Assembly: GCF_018588585.1 (NCBI RefSeq)
Contig: NZ_JAEUFG010000008.1
Span: forward strand, 124,001 to 188,000
Length of the DNA: 64,000 nt
Direction: 5' to 3'
From: Bacillus sp. SM2101
GTDB lineage: Bacteria > Bacillota > Bacilli > Bacillales > SM2101
Part shown: positions 44,206 through 54,661 of the stretch, piece by piece
Layout of the letters: the number at the start of each line of letters is the position of its first letter
Position numbering within the stretch: the first letter of the stretch is position 1
The notes under the pieces: generated by a model
The model's input: the letters and a program-made list of their open reading frames with translations, nothing else
Databases searched by the model: none
Told to the model about the DNA's origin: nothing
Program-made: the position numbers and the translations under genes

Positions 44206-44424
44206 ATGCTACACGAAGAACACATCAGTAATTTAACAAATAGATACTATTATCAACCAGTTCGAGTGATGGGAGTTGGCGGCTGGAGTTATGATGGAGT
44301 CATTGAAGGTAGGACCGGAACAGGTTTATTTGTTCGTGGTCGTGGTGGAAGAAGGTTCTTTCCTTTTCGGGCTGTCGCAACGATCTTTTTGTTAAGTGCA
44401 TTATTCCGTCGTCGCCGTTTCTAA
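44206..44424 (+). CDS. small basic protein, 72 residues
   Basis: The N-terminal half is polar and aromatic (NRYYYQPVRVMGVGGW). The middle is Gly/Arg-rich (VRGRGGRRFFPFR). The C-terminus is a short hydrophobic stretch ending in RRRRF. AGAAAGGAGGAATAAAT before the ATG is a near-perfect ribosome site, and the next sequence is a MITE-like copy. No known family is recognised. Its composition and spore-former setting make a spore coat or membrane-associated role conceivable, which is inference only. Confidence 0.65.
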   Translation: MLHEEHISNLTNRYYYQPVRVMGVGGWSYDGVIEGRTGTGLFVRGRGGRRFFPFRAVATIFLLSALFRRRRF

Positions 44425-44437
44425 TTACCACATACTA

Positions 44438-44585
44438 AAAGGCTGTTTTTCATTGATTGTTGTTTTTCGTTTTAAGAATTAAACACGATGGGCATCTTTT
44501 TTTTCTACAACGTTAACTAACAATGTAAAACCACTTTTTGGGTACTATTTTGATAACAATATCAACAAAGTTACGAAAAGAGCCT
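44438..44585. repeat. dispersed MITE-like repeat, copy 15
   Basis: Left G-end AAAAGGCTGTTTTTCATTGA then TTGTTG; right reversed C-end AACAAAGTTACGAAAAGAGC then CT. It begins 14 bases after the stop of the small basic protein gene and is close in sequence to copy 1. Confidence 0.82.
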
Positions 44586-45029
44586 AATAAAATTAATATT
44601 AATGTTAGAGGGGATTAATCCCGCAGTCAAGATAACCTTTTGAATTCAATAAATATTGATTGTGGGGTCCGCCTAACATGTAAAATATTGTTAGAGGATG
44701 AATAAATAAGTTGTCCAGTTATTTGTGAATCTTACAAGTAAAAACAATCACTTGTAGCATCGATTTATTAATGCGAAAAACGGGCATGTATAACTGAGTA
44801 TAGATGTTATCGTATAGGTTGTTTATTAATACTAAGGAATAACGATACATACAGCCTTTGTGGTATTTTTATTCTTATTTTGATGATAGTTGTGAAATAT
44901 ACAAATAAAGTCTTAACAGTGACTTCGTAATAGGGCAAAATATAAAACCTTTTATTAAGTATTATCATTTTATAGCTATAGGTATTTTCTATATAATGGA
45001 TGTAATAACATTTACATAGGAGAGGGCAC
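44586..45029. other. gap with inverted repeats, no gene
   Basis: ATGTTAG (44602-44608) and CTAACAT (44673-44679) bracket a GGGATTAATCCC palindrome (44611-44622), which could be a folded RNA or an operator. The rest up to the next gene shows nothing recognised. Confidence 0.35.
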
Positions 45030-45488
45030 ATGAATCAAAAAATTAGAGTGTTAGAAATTCGGCTAAATGATCGTTATAAAGACTATCCTGCACTATATCA
45101 TTATAAAGATATCGATCGAGAACAAATATTTGTCAGACGTGAATGTGAGTATTATGTGAAGGACGGCATCGTATATGAACAAGTATCATCAGCATTAGAA
45201 GAGGACCGTTTCGTTTTATATGTGAACAAAATTGGAGATGATACGATCGATCCCAATGCACGTGTGAGAGAAAACTTATGTGTGGAAGTAAGGGAGTATA
45301 GGAGGATTGGAGAGCAAAAGCTTCTTAAAATATATGATTGTCGTGATCATATGGACGTTTTAGGATATATAGGTAATTCATTTATATATATAGAAGGAAA
45401 AGAGTATAAAAGGTCGTCGGTAGAGGCAGATGAGGATCGGCAAACATATATTTTATACGTAAATGATACTGGTACTGTCCTTGAATGA
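45030..45488 (+). CDS. hypothetical protein with internal duplication, 152 residues
   Basis: Two halves look alike: residues about 43-68 (DGIVYEQVSSALEEDRFVLY then VNKIG) and about 122-148 (EGKEYKRSSVEADEDRQTYI then LYVNDTG). Each ends in (V/I)LYVN(K/D)xG. The protein is charged and soluble, without signal peptide. AGGAGAGGGC precedes the ATG, and a strong terminator follows, so it is a single-gene unit. No known family is recognised; a duplicated small beta domain is the best description. Confidence 0.65.
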   Translation: MNQKIRVLEIRLNDRYKDYPALYHYKDIDREQIFVRRECEYYVKDGIVYEQVSSALEEDRFVLYVNKIGDDTIDPNARVRENLCVEVREYRRIGEQKLLKIYDCRDHMDVLGYIGNSFIYIEGKEYKRSSVEADEDRQTYILYVNDTGTVLE

Positions 45489-45532
45489 TATATGAGTAGA
45501 AATTGAATGGGTACGTAAAATATAAAGAAGAA

Positions 45533-45566
45533 AAAAGAGCTTGAATATTGTTTCAAGCTCTTTTAC
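45533..45566. terminator. rho-independent terminator
   Basis: AAAAGAGCTTGAA and TTCAAGCTCTTTT form a 13-bp stem over a 6-base loop. It ends the plus-strand hypothetical gene and may act on both strands. Confidence 0.88.
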
Positions 45567-45722
45567 GCAACAGATTAGTATAATAGATAAAAGATTAATG
45601 TTAAATACGAGAATAACCTAATTTTACTTATTTTGTAATAAAGGATAAAGTCGCAAATTATTATATTCTAAATCCTCTTGAATTAATTATCTACGAACCT
45701 AATTCAACAAAACAAATTGACT

Positions 45723-47249
45723 TTAATTTTCATCATATTGATAATAAGATTTCACAGCAGTTCGGTAAAATGTTTCACCATTCTCAGTCGTTCCAACAAT
45801 TTCATAGGTGACATTGTAGGTATCAGCTTGGATTATATCAAGAATTTCATTAGAAATATTTCTAGGTTTTTTGTGCTTAGATTTATTTTTCTTCACTTTC
45901 TTATCAATCTTTAATTTTTTATCTTTTTTATCTTTATTTTTAGCTTCTTTTTCAAGCTCTCCCCAATTTAAGTTAAGCGCATTTGACCCTTGAAAGTTTG
46001 TAATTATAAAGTAGGCATCATCGTTGCTACTATTTAAATCTATTTGCCATTCTCCAGCACCAGGTTGGTCTATAGTAAATGTTTGAATATAAGTGTTTTT
46101 AAAGTAATTCTCTCCCTCAGATTGTATATATTGCTTTGATTTTTTTGTATATTCTTTTCCTTTCGGAGATATAAGTTTTACATTCACATCTTTGCTTGCT
46201 GTTAATATTTGAAATACAACTCTATTATTATCGGATTCTACTGGGATAAGTTCTTCTACTAGTTGATTAGTAGATAAACTACCGCCACGTAGTAATTGTT
46301 CAGGTACATATTGTGAGTCAGATGAAGCAGCTGTGAACCAATTTGCCGATGTGAAAGTAGATGTATCATTTAACAAAGATGCGATTCTATCAAAGGAACT
46401 GTTGCCCATCCGAATATTATCGTGATCTATGTCGTCTCCTCCACTAAAAAAGTGAGTGCCATACGGAAGCTTAGAACTCCATACAGGAACAAGACCGTCG
46501 TTATCACCGCCTATATACGCACCACCAAACCAAAGAGCAGAAAAGAAAGGCCCCCATCCAGTGCCTGAAGCAGTATAATAGTTATTTTTGTATGCGCTTT
46601 CATTTTCGTCGGTAATTAGACGGAATTTCTCCATTTCCCCTGTTTGCATTACATATGTTCCTTCATCGGTTCTGCCAATCAAGTCTGCTAACCAATTTGC
46701 CCAAGAACTATATGCCAAATCAGCTAAAGGAGAACCATAGTGTGGAGAAGATAATGTTATGACATCGTTTACGTATGGCCATGCTCCAAAATGGACGAGC
46801 GCTGTTTGTGAATCGACCCCTCCTTTACTATGAGCGATAATAGTAACTTGCTCTCCAAAATAGTTGTAAATTTCCTCTAACATCGATGCTAGCATTTGAC
46901 CATTATGCCACATATCCGCAGCATCTCCACCAGTTGCATCCTCAAGTTGTACAAAAGCTGTTCGATAGCCATTTGCATATGCATAATTGTACATATCGTT
47001 TTCACCGTAATAAACTGTTTCTTCCCACCAATCCTTAGCGTTCCCGTGTAAACCTTGGACGAATACGAGAGGAGATTTGTTCATATTCACATTGTCAGGT
47101 AATGCCCCTAAGTACCAAGTTCCAGGTGTGTTAGTTACATTAATTGGTTTTGGAATTGCATCTGTTACAATTGCACCTTTTACAATACTTGATGGTAATA
47201 CTAGCATCGCAGTTAATAGCGCGATTAATAGATAAGTACGGATTTTCAT
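45723..47249 (-). CDS. secreted lipase-like alpha/beta hydrolase
   Basis: A 508-residue exported enzyme. Residues 1-25 are a signal peptide (hydrophobic core after KIR). VFVQGLHG (63-70) is the oxyanion-hole region; IAHSKGG has the nucleophile S141 in an AHSKG form of GxSxG. DNDGLVP offers the catalytic Asp, and DHDNIR a His. This suggests a lipase or esterase. After about residue 330 comes a beta-rich accessory domain interrupted by a lysine-rich segment (about 438-466, mostly K, D, N and S). AAAAGGAGTTGGAAAA precedes the ATG. The natural substrate is not known. Confidence 0.85.
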   Translation of the reverse strand: MKIRTYLLIALLTAMLVLPSSIVKGAIVTDAIPKPINVTNTPGTWYLGALPDNVNMNKSPLVFVQGLHGNAKDWWEETVYYGENDMYNYAYANGYRTAFVQLEDATGGDAADMWHNGQMLASMLEEIYNYFGEQVTIIAHSKGGVDSQTALVHFGAWPYVNDVITLSSPHYGSPLADLAYSSWANWLADLIGRTDEGTYVMQTGEMEKFRLITDENESAYKNNYYTASGTGWGPFFSALWFGGAYIGGDNDGLVPVWSSKLPYGTHFFSGGDDIDHDNIRMGNSSFDRIASLLNDTSTFTSANWFTAASSDSQYVPEQLLRGGSLSTNQLVEELIPVESDNNRVVFQILTASKDVNVKLISPKGKEYTKKSKQYIQSEGENYFKNTYIQTFTIDQPGAGEWQIDLNSSNDDAYFIITNFQGSNALNLNWGELEKEAKNKDKKDKKLKIDKKVKKNKSKHKKPRNISNEILDIIQADTYNVTYEIVGTTENGETFYRTAVKSYYQYDEN

Positions 47250-47433
47250 TTTTCCAACTCCTTTTATTCATATTTACTACTATATAGTAAATGCATATAG
47301 CTAATTGTAATATTACAAATATTCAGTATAATTATCAAGATTGATAATATTTTCACAAGTATTGTAAGTTATGGGCTAAGTAAAAAGTCTTATTTTGTAT
47401 TAGCATTTGCTCTCCTAAAGGTTCACATAAGTA

Positions 47434-47598
47434 AGGTTCTTTTCGAAAACTATGTTGCTTTTTTCCCTAGCATTTGAGAGACTGAATGATTTTATATGAC
47501 TTTCATAGTCTATAGAGAAGAAAGATGCCTCGAGCATTAGATGTATTTGTATTTAGCTATTATTACGATAATCAACAATTAATTGGCTAACAGTCTTT
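47434..47598. repeat. dispersed MITE-like repeat, copy 16
   Basis: Left C-end AAGGTTCTTTTCGAAAACTA then TGTTGC; internal AAGAAAGATGCCTCGAGCAT; right end AACAATTAATTGGCTAACAG. It is the only recognised item in the gap 47250-47883. Confidence 0.78.
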
Positions 47599-47883
47599 TG
47601 TTAAGAAAAATCACAAGCTTGTACAATCAGAAAAAAGGAATTTTGTTGTTATTAAATAAAAACAGCTATGCAATGGTTTTATCGATTTCAACTGTATTAA
47701 AGTAGTAAAGATCCCTTAAATCAAATTAAAATTTGTCATTGTTTCTAAGTACGAAACCCACAAGCTATATGAAAAATATTAAAGATCATCATAAATTGGG
47801 TGTTTTCATCATGTGCATTCGTACAGTCAGTTTGTTTTTATACACATAAACTGAACATATAACTAGAAAGGAGGAATGGTAAT

Positions 47884-48003
47884 ATGTATGGTTATGGTGG
47901 TTATGGATATGGTGGACATGGACCTTTTGGTGGATTTGCGTTTATTGTAGTATTATTCATACTGTTGATCATTGTACTTGGAGTTGTGGTACGTCCTTAT
48001 TAG
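47884..48003 (+). CDS. YjcZ family sporulation peptide
   Basis: A 39-residue protein: a Gly/Tyr-rich N-terminus (MYGYGGYGYGGHG) and one hydrophobic segment (FAFIVVLFILLIIVLGVVV) ending in RPY. This is the pattern of the YjcZ/YczN-type small sporulation proteins found in most bacilli, usually made in the mother cell or forespore. AGAAAGGAGGAATGG precedes the ATG. A hairpin terminator follows about 110 bases after the stop. The molecular role of the family is not established. Confidence 0.85.
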   Translation: MYGYGGYGYGGHGPFGGFAFIVVLFILLIIVLGVVVRPY

Positions 48004-48114
48004 AGTATACAAGTTAACAGCATCTCTCATTAATGAAATTAGATGTTCAATAGCGTAAAACTTGTATAATGAATGCTTTGGATCTATAAATAGGTTGATC
48101 GCCTATATGGCTTT

Positions 48115-48155
48115 TAAGGTAGTACTCTTATAAAAAGAAGAGTACTCCTTTATTT
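48115..48155 (+). terminator. rho-independent terminator
   Basis: AGTACTCTT and AAGAGTACT (48121-48146), extended by AAGG/CCTT past a bulge, are followed by TTATTTTATTTT. It ends the YjcZ-type transcript. The rest of the gap to 48380 shows nothing else. Confidence 0.8.
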
Positions 48156-48380
48156 TATTTTGAGGAATGAAATAGTTTTTAGCTGAAAATAAATACTATT
48201 ACTGATCTTAAGCAAGTAAAGTTCATGAAGATTTATCGTGAGTATAATTAAATACTTCATTATTAATAGTGACTACGTTATAATCGTTTATTGTGGTAGT
48301 TAAAGATAAAGAAACAAATTTGAATTTAAGAAATATTGATTAGATCAACAAATATGTCTATTAATGGAGTGGAACATCTA

Positions 48381-49187
48381 ATGAAAAAAAAGATCTTATT
48401 TATTGGTGCAGGCAGAATGGCCGAGGCCATTTTTTCTGGTTTACTAACATACAAAAAAGAGTATATTGATGAAATTATTGTTACGAATCGAACAGATGAA
48501 CAAAGATTAATTAATTTGAAGGAAAAATATGGTGTCACAACATCAACAAAATGGCAGGATGAGGTCGCCCATGTAGATATCATTATTTTAGCTATGCCTC
48601 CTGAAGCGCACAAAGAGATACTAGAAGATTTGTCTTTATGGATTAAAGGACAATTAGTTGTTACTATAGCAGGTGGTATAGGCATTCAGTTACTAGAAAA
48701 TATTCTACCTGAGGAGACGCCAGTTGCTTGGATTATGCCAAACACTGCTGCAAACATTTCTCAATCTATGTCTTTATACACTTTTGGCAAAGCTGTTAAG
48801 GAGAAGCATCGCCAAGAGTTAGAGCTAGTATTAACTGGAATAGGTGATGCAGAACTATGTACAGAGCAGCAAATACATGATTTAACTGCTATTACTGGAA
48901 GCGCACCAGCGTTTTTATATCGTTTTGCTGAGGCGTTAGAACAGTCGGCGTTAGAATACGGTGTTACAAAAGACCAAGCACGCAAGCTTGTAACACAGAT
49001 GATATATGGATCAGCTGCTATGTTGAAGGAAGGACATGCTCCCCATGAACTACGTGATCAAGTGACATCACCTGGAGGTTCTACAGCAGCAGGAATAGAA
49101 GTGTTAGATCAAAATCAATTTACAAATATTATTGAGCAAGCGGTTATCGCAACACAAAAGAAGGCACAACAACTGGCAGGGAAATAA
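48381..49187 (+). CDS. proC: pyrroline-5-carboxylate reductase
   Basis: Last step of proline synthesis: reduces pyrroline-5-carboxylate with NAD(P)H. The Rossmann motif is FIGAGRMAEAIFSG (residues 6-19). ITGSAPAFLYRF and the C-terminal DQVTSPGGSTAAGIEVL are the P5C-reductase signatures. The frame is open from 48336, but the ATG at 48381 has GGAGTGGA before it and gives the normal N-terminus (268 residues). Bacilli often carry several copies (ProG, ProH, ProI); which this corresponds to is not decided. It stands alone. Confidence 0.9.
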   Translation: MKKKILFIGAGRMAEAIFSGLLTYKKEYIDEIIVTNRTDEQRLINLKEKYGVTTSTKWQDEVAHVDIIILAMPPEAHKEILEDLSLWIKGQLVVTIAGGIGIQLLENILPEETPVAWIMPNTAANISQSMSLYTFGKAVKEKHRQELELVLTGIGDAELCTEQQIHDLTAITGSAPAFLYRFAEALEQSALEYGVTKDQARKLVTQMIYGSAAMLKEGHAPHELRDQVTSPGGSTAAGIEVLDQNQFTNIIEQAVIATQKKAQQLAGK

Positions 49188-49260
49188 ATAACTATTCCTC
49201 GGTACGTGACATCGTTTTACTGAGTAATATTAAAAAAAGTACAATAATGAGCCTAAAACA

Positions 49261-49307
49261 AAGATACCTCAACAGCCAATCATCTGACTATAATGAGGTA
49301 TCTTTTA
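49261..49307 (+). terminator. rho-independent terminator
   Basis: AAGATACCTCA and TGAGGTATCTT form an 11-bp stem over a 22-base loop, followed by a short T run. It ends the proC transcript; a MITE-like copy follows at once. Confidence 0.78.
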
Positions 49308-49317
49308 CTATCTTATT

Positions 49318-49439
49318 AAAGCTCTTTTCGTGAATTTAGCCGTTTTTTCTTAAAGTTTTAGGGGAAAAAGATGCCATGAACGCTAGTTAAATTCGTCTTT
49401 AGTATTAGGTAAGCAACAAATAATGCGAAAAAAGCCTTT
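49318..49439. repeat. dispersed MITE-like repeat, copy 17
   Basis: Left C-end AAAGCTCTTTTCGTGAATTT; internal AAAGATGCCATGAACGCTAG; right reversed G-end AATGCGAAAAAAGCCTTT. It is about 30 bases shorter than full-length copies. Confidence 0.75.
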
Positions 49440-49633
49440 ATTAATAACTAATACTATTTAAATTTAATGATAACAATATGGTTATGTCAAAATGGTTGTC
49501 GCTTAAAGTTAGGCATAACCGTGTACGATAATAGTAAAAATAATAATGAAGCTTACGAGAAGAAGATTGTCAACTTTATTTATTATTTGAAGCATTATTT
49601 TTGTAATATGTGTGCGTTTCTGTTATTTTTTAA

Positions 49634-49661
49634 TTGAGAATTAAATTCAATTAAATATACT
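49634..49661 (+). promoter_or_regulatory. possible sigma-A promoter of odhAB
   Basis: TTGAGA (49634-49639) and TATACT (49656-49661) are 16 bases apart, 57 bases before the ATG. The -35 also lies in a TTGA/TCAA inverted repeat. Confidence 0.45.
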
Positions 49662-49717
49662 ACAACACTTCTTATAGTTACATCATATTCATTCATATAA
49701 ATGGGAGGGTAACTAAC

Positions 49718-52555
49718 ATGACAAACAGAAAACATGGCTTTCAATGGCAATCGTTTTCTGGACCAAACATGGCGTATGTTCAAGAGCAATATGAGTTATT
49801 TTGTAATAACCCGAATCAAGTGGATGATAGTATTAAACAATTATTTGTTAAGTGGGGACCGCCTACTTTTTCAACTAATAAGCATTGTGAATCTCAAAAC
49901 AACCAATCAGACCAATTATCAAAAGTTGCTTCGGCAATTCAGCTTGTTACAATGATCCGAACAAAGGGACATTTGTATGCAAAAATTAATCCGCTCCATC
50001 AGCATTTTAATGTAAATGCTTCTTCACCTAACTTTCTAAACTTAGAGACGTATCATTTAACGAAAAATGATCTGAACAATATGACTGCCGATATTATATG
50101 GGAGCATGCACCTCACTCAATACGTACCGGACTTTCTGCTATCGAAAAATTAAAAGAGCTCTATACAAGTTCATTGTCATTCGAATTTAATCACGTACAA
50201 GACTTAGAAGAAAGGGCATGGCTATATAAAGTAGTTGAAACTGAGTCTTTGTATGAAGAGTTGCCACAAGAGCAAAAGGTAAGTCTTCTTGAGCGCTTAA
50301 TTGAAGTTGAGAGCTTTGAAATGTTTTTACACAAAACATTCGCAGCTCAAAAACGGTTTTCAATTGAAGGGCTTGATATGTTAGTTCCAATGTTAGATGA
50401 AATTATTTATGCAAATGCAAAAACAGGGACTAAAGACATTCTGATAGGGATGGCACATAGAGGTAGGTTAAATGTGCTGGCTCATGTTTTAAGAAAACCA
50501 TATGAAAAAATCTTTGCTGAGTTTCATCATGCACCGAATAAACATCTTGTCCCATCTGAAGGATCAACAGGGATAAATTACGGTTGGACGGGTGATGTTA
50601 AATACCATTTAGGTGCAGATCTTAATATTCACGAACAAGAAAGTATTCACACAAAAATACACCTCGCGAATAATCCTAGCCATTTAGAATTTGTTAATCC
50701 TGTTGTTCAAGGGTTTACCCGTGCAGCCCAAGAAAATCGACAGAAGCGAGGATTCCCGATACAAAACCAAAGTAGTGCATTAAGTATTCTCATTCATGGT
50801 GATGCTGCCTTTCCAGGTGAAGGTATCGTAGCAGAATCATTAAATTTAAGCCGATTAAGAGGATATCAAACAGGCGGTACGATACACATTATTGCAAATA
50901 ATCAAATTGGATTTACTACAAGCCCTGTTGACTCTCGTTCTACATTGTATGCAAGCGATATAGTCAAAGGTTTTGAAATACCTATTATACATGTAAATGC
51001 TGATGATCCGGAAGCTTGCTTAGTAGCTGTACGCCTCGCTTCACAATATAGGGAGAAATTTAAGAAAGATTTTCTCATAGATTTGGTAGGTTATCGTCGT
51101 TATGGCCATAATGAGACAGATGATCCAATGGCAACACAGCCTTTAACGTATAACTTGATTCATAAGCACACTCGAGTAGCTGAAAAGTATGCTGAGCAAC
51201 TATATGAGAAGGGACAGTTCAGTGTTGAGCGCTTCAATAATTATAGACAATTTGTGAATAACAAATTATCCGATAGTAATAAACAAATAACTGCACAAGA
51301 AAACACGAACGATAAGACCAGCTTAAATGAAAGGTTATCATCTAACTTTTCAGAGAAAAAAACTCCAATAACTGAGAAACAACTACTCGATATTAATACT
51401 TCATTAGTCGAATGGCCTGAAGACTTATATGTATACCCGAAATTAAAAAAAATACTGATGAGACGAAAGGAAACGTTGAACGAACAAGGAAAAGTTGATT
51501 GGGGGTTAGCTGAAGTGTTAGCGCTTGCATCAATTATTTCTGATGGTACACCGATAAGAATGACAGGCCAAGATATTGAAAGGGGCACATTTGCCCACCG
51601 CCATATTGTTATAAATGATTATCAAACTGATAGAAAATTTTCTGCTTTACACAACATGGACCATAGCAAAGCATCTTTTGCGGTATATAATAGTCCATTG
51701 TCTGAAGCGGCCGTACTAGGTTTTGAGTATGGATACAGCGTTTATGCTTCAGATACATTGGTTATTTGGGAGGCACAATTTGGAGATTTCGTGAATGCTG
51801 CGCAAGTAATCATTGACCAGTTTATATCAGCTGGGAGAGCTAAATGGGGACAGAAGTCAGGGTTAGTCATGCTACTTCCACATGGGTACGAGGGACAAGG
51901 GCCAGAACATTCGAGCGCTCGGTTAGAACGTTTTTTAACCTTGTCTGCGGAAAATAATTGGACAGTGGCTAATGTAACTTCCTCTGCGCAATATTTTCTC
52001 ATTCTCAAAAGGCAAGCAGCTATGTTAAGTGATGAGGGGGTTCGTCCACTAATTATAATGACGCCGAAAAGTTTACTACGTGATACAAAGGCAATGTCAT
52101 ATATTGAGGAATTCACTAATCAGCAATTTCAAGAAGTTATTGAACACCCGCTTGTTGGAGAAGATTATGAGGCTGTGACACGGCTTATTCTTTGTACAGG
52201 AAAAATTGCCGTAGATATAGTTTCTGAGCTGGAGACGAGATCCACAATAGCATCACGTAATATTCATATATTACGTATAGAGCAATTATATCCTTTTCCA
52301 AAAGAGGAAATTATTCAAAAAATACAACGCTTTCCAAATTTAGCTGAGGTCTTTTGGGTACAGGAAGAACCTAAGAATATGGGGGCTTGGGAATTCATTT
52401 ATAAGTTGTTACAACCTTCCTTACAGCGTGTGAAATTTGATTATATAGGACGACCGTATCACTCAAGTCCTGCAACAGGAGAGCATGTAATTCATAAGTT
52501 GGAACAGGAGCAAATTATACAACAAGCACTGAAAATAACAGAGGAGTGGGCATAA
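49718..52555 (+). CDS. odhA: 2-oxoglutarate dehydrogenase E1 component
   Basis: The thiamine-dependent E1 decarboxylates 2-oxoglutarate in the TCA cycle and passes the succinyl group to E2. The 945-residue length and the start [16 protein letters not shown] are typical. [12 protein letters not shown] and [10 protein letters not shown] (about 360-369) are thiamine-site blocks, and RRYGHNE and [13 protein letters not shown] mark the C-terminal half. ATG follows GGGAGGGTAAC. It overlaps odhB by one base (TAATG). A linker of about 60 residues rich in Asn, Ser and Lys lies near 510-565. Confidence 0.95.
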   Translation: MTNRKHGFQWQSFSGPNMAYVQEQYELFCNNPNQVDDSIKQLFVKWGPPTFSTNKHCESQNNQSDQLSKVASAIQLVTMIRTKGHLYAKINPLHQHFNVNASSPNFLNLETYHLTKNDLNNMTADIIWEHAPHSIRTGLSAIEKLKELYTSSLSFEFNHVQDLEERAWLYKVVETESLYEELPQEQKVSLLERLIEVESFEMFLHKTFAAQKRFSIEGLDMLVPMLDEIIYANAKTGTKDILIGMAHRGRLNVLAHVLRKPYEKIFAEFHHAPNKHLVPSEGSTGINYGWTGDVKYHLGADLNIHEQESIHTKIHLANNPSHLEFVNPVVQGFTRAAQENRQKRGFPIQNQSSALSILIHGDAAFPGEGIVAESLNLSRLRGYQTGGTIHIIANNQIGFTTSPVDSRSTLYASDIVKGFEIPIIHVNADDPEACLVAVRLASQYREKFKKDFLIDLVGYRRYGHNETDDPMATQPLTYNLIHKHTRVAEKYAEQLYEKGQFSVERFNNYRQFVNNKLSDSNKQITAQENTNDKTSLNERLSSNFSEKKTPITEKQLLDINTSLVEWPEDLYVYPKLKKILMRRKETLNEQGKVDWGLAEVLALASIISDGTPIRMTGQDIERGTFAHRHIVINDYQTDRKFSALHNMDHSKASFAVYNSPLSEAAVLGFEYGYSVYASDTLVIWEAQFGDFVNAAQVIIDQFISAGRAKWGQKSGLVMLLPHGYEGQGPEHSSARLERFLTLSAENNWTVANVTSSAQYFLILKRQAAMLSDEGVRPLIIMTPKSLLRDTKAMSYIEEFTNQQFQEVIEHPLVGEDYEAVTRLILCTGKIAVDIVSELETRSTIASRNIHILRIEQLYPFPKEEIIQKIQRFPNLAEVFWVQEEPKNMGAWEFIYKLLQPSLQRVKFDYIGRPYHSSPATGEHVIHKLEQEQIIQQALKITEEWA

Positions 52556-53817
52556 TGAAAGAAATTAAAGTACCGGAACTCGCAGAATCTGTTACAGAAG
52601 GTACGGTTTCTGAGTGGTTCAAGCATAAGGGTGATTCCATTTCCAAAGGTGAAGCGATAGTAGAGTTAGAAACTGACAAAATTAATATAGAAATTTATGC
52701 AGAATATGATGGAGTATTAGAGGATATTTTAGCTGAGCCAGGTGAAGTTGTTTTTGTAGATCAAGTAATTGCGAAAGTAAATGATAACAGAGAAGTTCTT
52801 ACTTCAAACGAGTCATTTTCTAATGTTGCTACCGAAGAAACAGTTCATGGTGATCAACCGAAAATAGATGTACGTGAGGGAGAGCAAACGAACAAAATGT
52901 CATCACAAAATGAGCGTCCGATAGCGACACCAGCCGCTAGGAAAAAAGCTAGAGAATTAGGGATTGATCTAAAAAAAGTTGATTCAAGTGATTTACTCGG
53001 TCGTATTAGACCTGAAAATGTCATAAACTATGCTACTTCAATCCAAGAAAAGCAAGATAAATCAACGATAACTGACAATGCTCAACCACCTTTCACTGAC
53101 CTTACTCAACCTAAACAAATTGAACGGATTCCAATGTCACGGCGCCGTCAAACAATTGCACACCATTTAGTTCAAGCGCAACAACAAGCAGCGATGTTGA
53201 CTACTTTTAATGAAGTAGATATGACAGCAATTATAAATTTGCGTAATAGGAAAAAGCAAAGGTTTGAAGAAAAATATGATGTTCGCCTTGGCTATATGTC
53301 TTTTTTTACGAAAGCAGTTGTAGGTGCATTAAAAGCCTTTCCAATGTTAAATGCTGAAATTCAAGACAACGAAATTTTACTAAAACGATATTATGATATC
53401 GGTATTGCTGTGTCAGCAGAAGAGGGCTTAGTTGTTCCAGTTCTCCGTGGTGCTAACCAATTAAGTTTTGCAGACATTGAAAAGGGAATTAGGAATTTGG
53501 CCTCTAAAGCTAGAGAAAAAAAATTATCACTTCAGGATTTACAAGGAGGTACATTTACGATTACTAATGGTGGTGTGTTCGGTTCATTGTTTTCAACTCC
53601 AATTTTAAATGCACCCCAAGTAGGGATATTAGGGATGCATAAAATTCAAAAAAAACCGATTGTTATTGATGAAGATGATACGATTGCAGTTCGACCAATG
53701 ATGTATATTGCTCTTTCTTATGACCATAGAATTATTGACGGCAGAGAAGCAGTGCAATTCCTTGTCCATGTAAAAGAACTGGTAGAGGACCCTGAATCAT
53801 TATTACTTGATGGATAA
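52555..53817 (+). CDS. odhB: dihydrolipoamide succinyltransferase E2 of 2-oxoglutarate dehydrogenase
   Basis: E2 (420 residues) forms the core and transfers the succinyl group to CoA. The lipoyl domain (1-78) has the lipoylated lysine K42 in ETDKINIE. A peripheral-subunit-binding domain (about 123-158, [13 protein letters not shown]) follows a flexible linker. The catalytic domain ends with [16 protein letters not shown]. The upstream in-frame GTG at 52546 is rejected because ATG 52555 overlaps the odhA TAA and has GAGGAGTGG before it. The E3 subunit is not encoded here. Confidence 0.95.
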   Translation: MKEIKVPELAESVTEGTVSEWFKHKGDSISKGEAIVELETDKINIEIYAEYDGVLEDILAEPGEVVFVDQVIAKVNDNREVLTSNESFSNVATEETVHGDQPKIDVREGEQTNKMSSQNERPIATPAARKKARELGIDLKKVDSSDLLGRIRPENVINYATSIQEKQDKSTITDNAQPPFTDLTQPKQIERIPMSRRRQTIAHHLVQAQQQAAMLTTFNEVDMTAIINLRNRKKQRFEEKYDVRLGYMSFFTKAVVGALKAFPMLNAEIQDNEILLKRYYDIGIAVSAEEGLVVPVLRGANQLSFADIEKGIRNLASKAREKKLSLQDLQGGTFTITNGGVFGSLFSTPILNAPQVGILGMHKIQKKPIVIDEDDTIAVRPMMYIALSYDHRIIDGREAVQFLVHVKELVEDPESLLLDG

Positions 53818-53833
53818 GTTATGATGATGGGAA

Positions 53834-53862
53834 AGGGTGAGATTAATATTTAATCTCACCCT
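53834..53862. terminator. bidirectional terminator
   Basis: AGGGTGAGATTA and TAATCTCACCCT form a 12-bp perfect stem with a 5-base loop, between convergent odhB and the tetR-type gene. Confidence 0.85.
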
Positions 53863-53868
53863 AAAAAT

Positions 53869-54537
53869 TTATAAATATGACGTTGCTAATTTGCGAGAAA
53901 GATGTTCAATGATCTCTGTCATTGCTTCATCGCTTGCAGATAGCAGTGTTTCACTTTTTATGATTTGTATTTTTTTTGCTTCGTAATAATCTAATAAAGC
54001 CTGTTTAGTCGTTAAGCCTTCTTCTAATAAATAGGTTGGTTCTAGTAATTTTCTTAATGCAACCTCATCTTGCATAAGCAGAATTTGAGGATTTAATGAA
54101 TGAAAAACCCCTTCTTTCATCCCTTGTTCATAAAAATATTTAATGGTCGTTTTTCTTTTTCTTCTTGCAAAAATAATTTCTTCATATAAATTTGGAAAAC
54201 CAATTTTCAATTCTTCTAAAAACAATTCAGAAATATATATAGCCGTTAGTACTTCTTGCTCAAAAACTTTTTGGAAACGTTCTATATAAGTAAATTGATT
54301 ATTTTCAATGGTTTGTTCGCCTTGCTTAAAATATTCAATATAGTTAACCGTTATTTCATTTAATATTTCTTCTTTTGAAGAGAAATAATTGTAAAGTGTC
54401 GCTTTGCTAATTTGCATATGCTCAGCTATATCTTGAATTTTAAGTGAATTAAATCCTTGAACTCGAATGATACTCATTAATTTTTGTGCATATGTTTTTC
54501 TCATTTGTTCCCTTAACTTAGGATCAATCTTACGCAT
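53869..54537 (-). CDS. TetR/AcrR family transcriptional regulator
   Basis: A 222-residue one-component repressor. Residues 14-60 hold the TetR DNA-binding domain; LKIQDIAEHMQISKATLYNYF is the helix-turn-helix (split here as LKIQDIAEHM and QISKATLYNYF). The rest is a helical ligand and dimer domain without a recognised ligand. It is divergent from an SDR oxidoreductase gene, 190 bases away, and the shared region has a palindrome at the SDR start site. It therefore probably represses the SDR gene and perhaps itself. AAGGGGGAT precedes the ATG. Confidence 0.85.
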   Translation of the reverse strand: MRKIDPKLREQMRKTYAQKLMSIIRVQGFNSLKIQDIAEHMQISKATLYNYFSSKEEILNEITVNYIEYFKQGEQTIENNQFTYIERFQKVFEQEVLTAIYISELFLEELKIGFPNLYEEIIFARRKRKTTIKYFYEQGMKEGVFHSLNPQILLMQDEVALRKLLEPTYLLEEGLTTKQALLDYYEAKKIQIIKSETLLSASDEAMTEIIEHLSRKLATSYL

Positions 54538-54621
54538 AGAAAATCCCCCTTAACAACTTAATTATAACATATACTAATATAGCCTTATAATAAACATTTT
54601 AGACAAAATAAGTTTTTTTAG

Positions 54622-54661
54622 TTTACAATGTTGAATAATGGTGTTATATTTACATATGTAA
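54622..54661 (+). promoter_or_regulatory. SDR promoter with TetR-type operator
   Basis: TTTACA (54622-54627) and TATATT (54645-54650) are 17 bases apart. The perfect palindrome TTACATATGTAA (54650-54661) covers the predicted start of transcription. A wider pair TATACTAAT/ATTAGTATA flanks the intergenic region. Confidence 0.5.
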
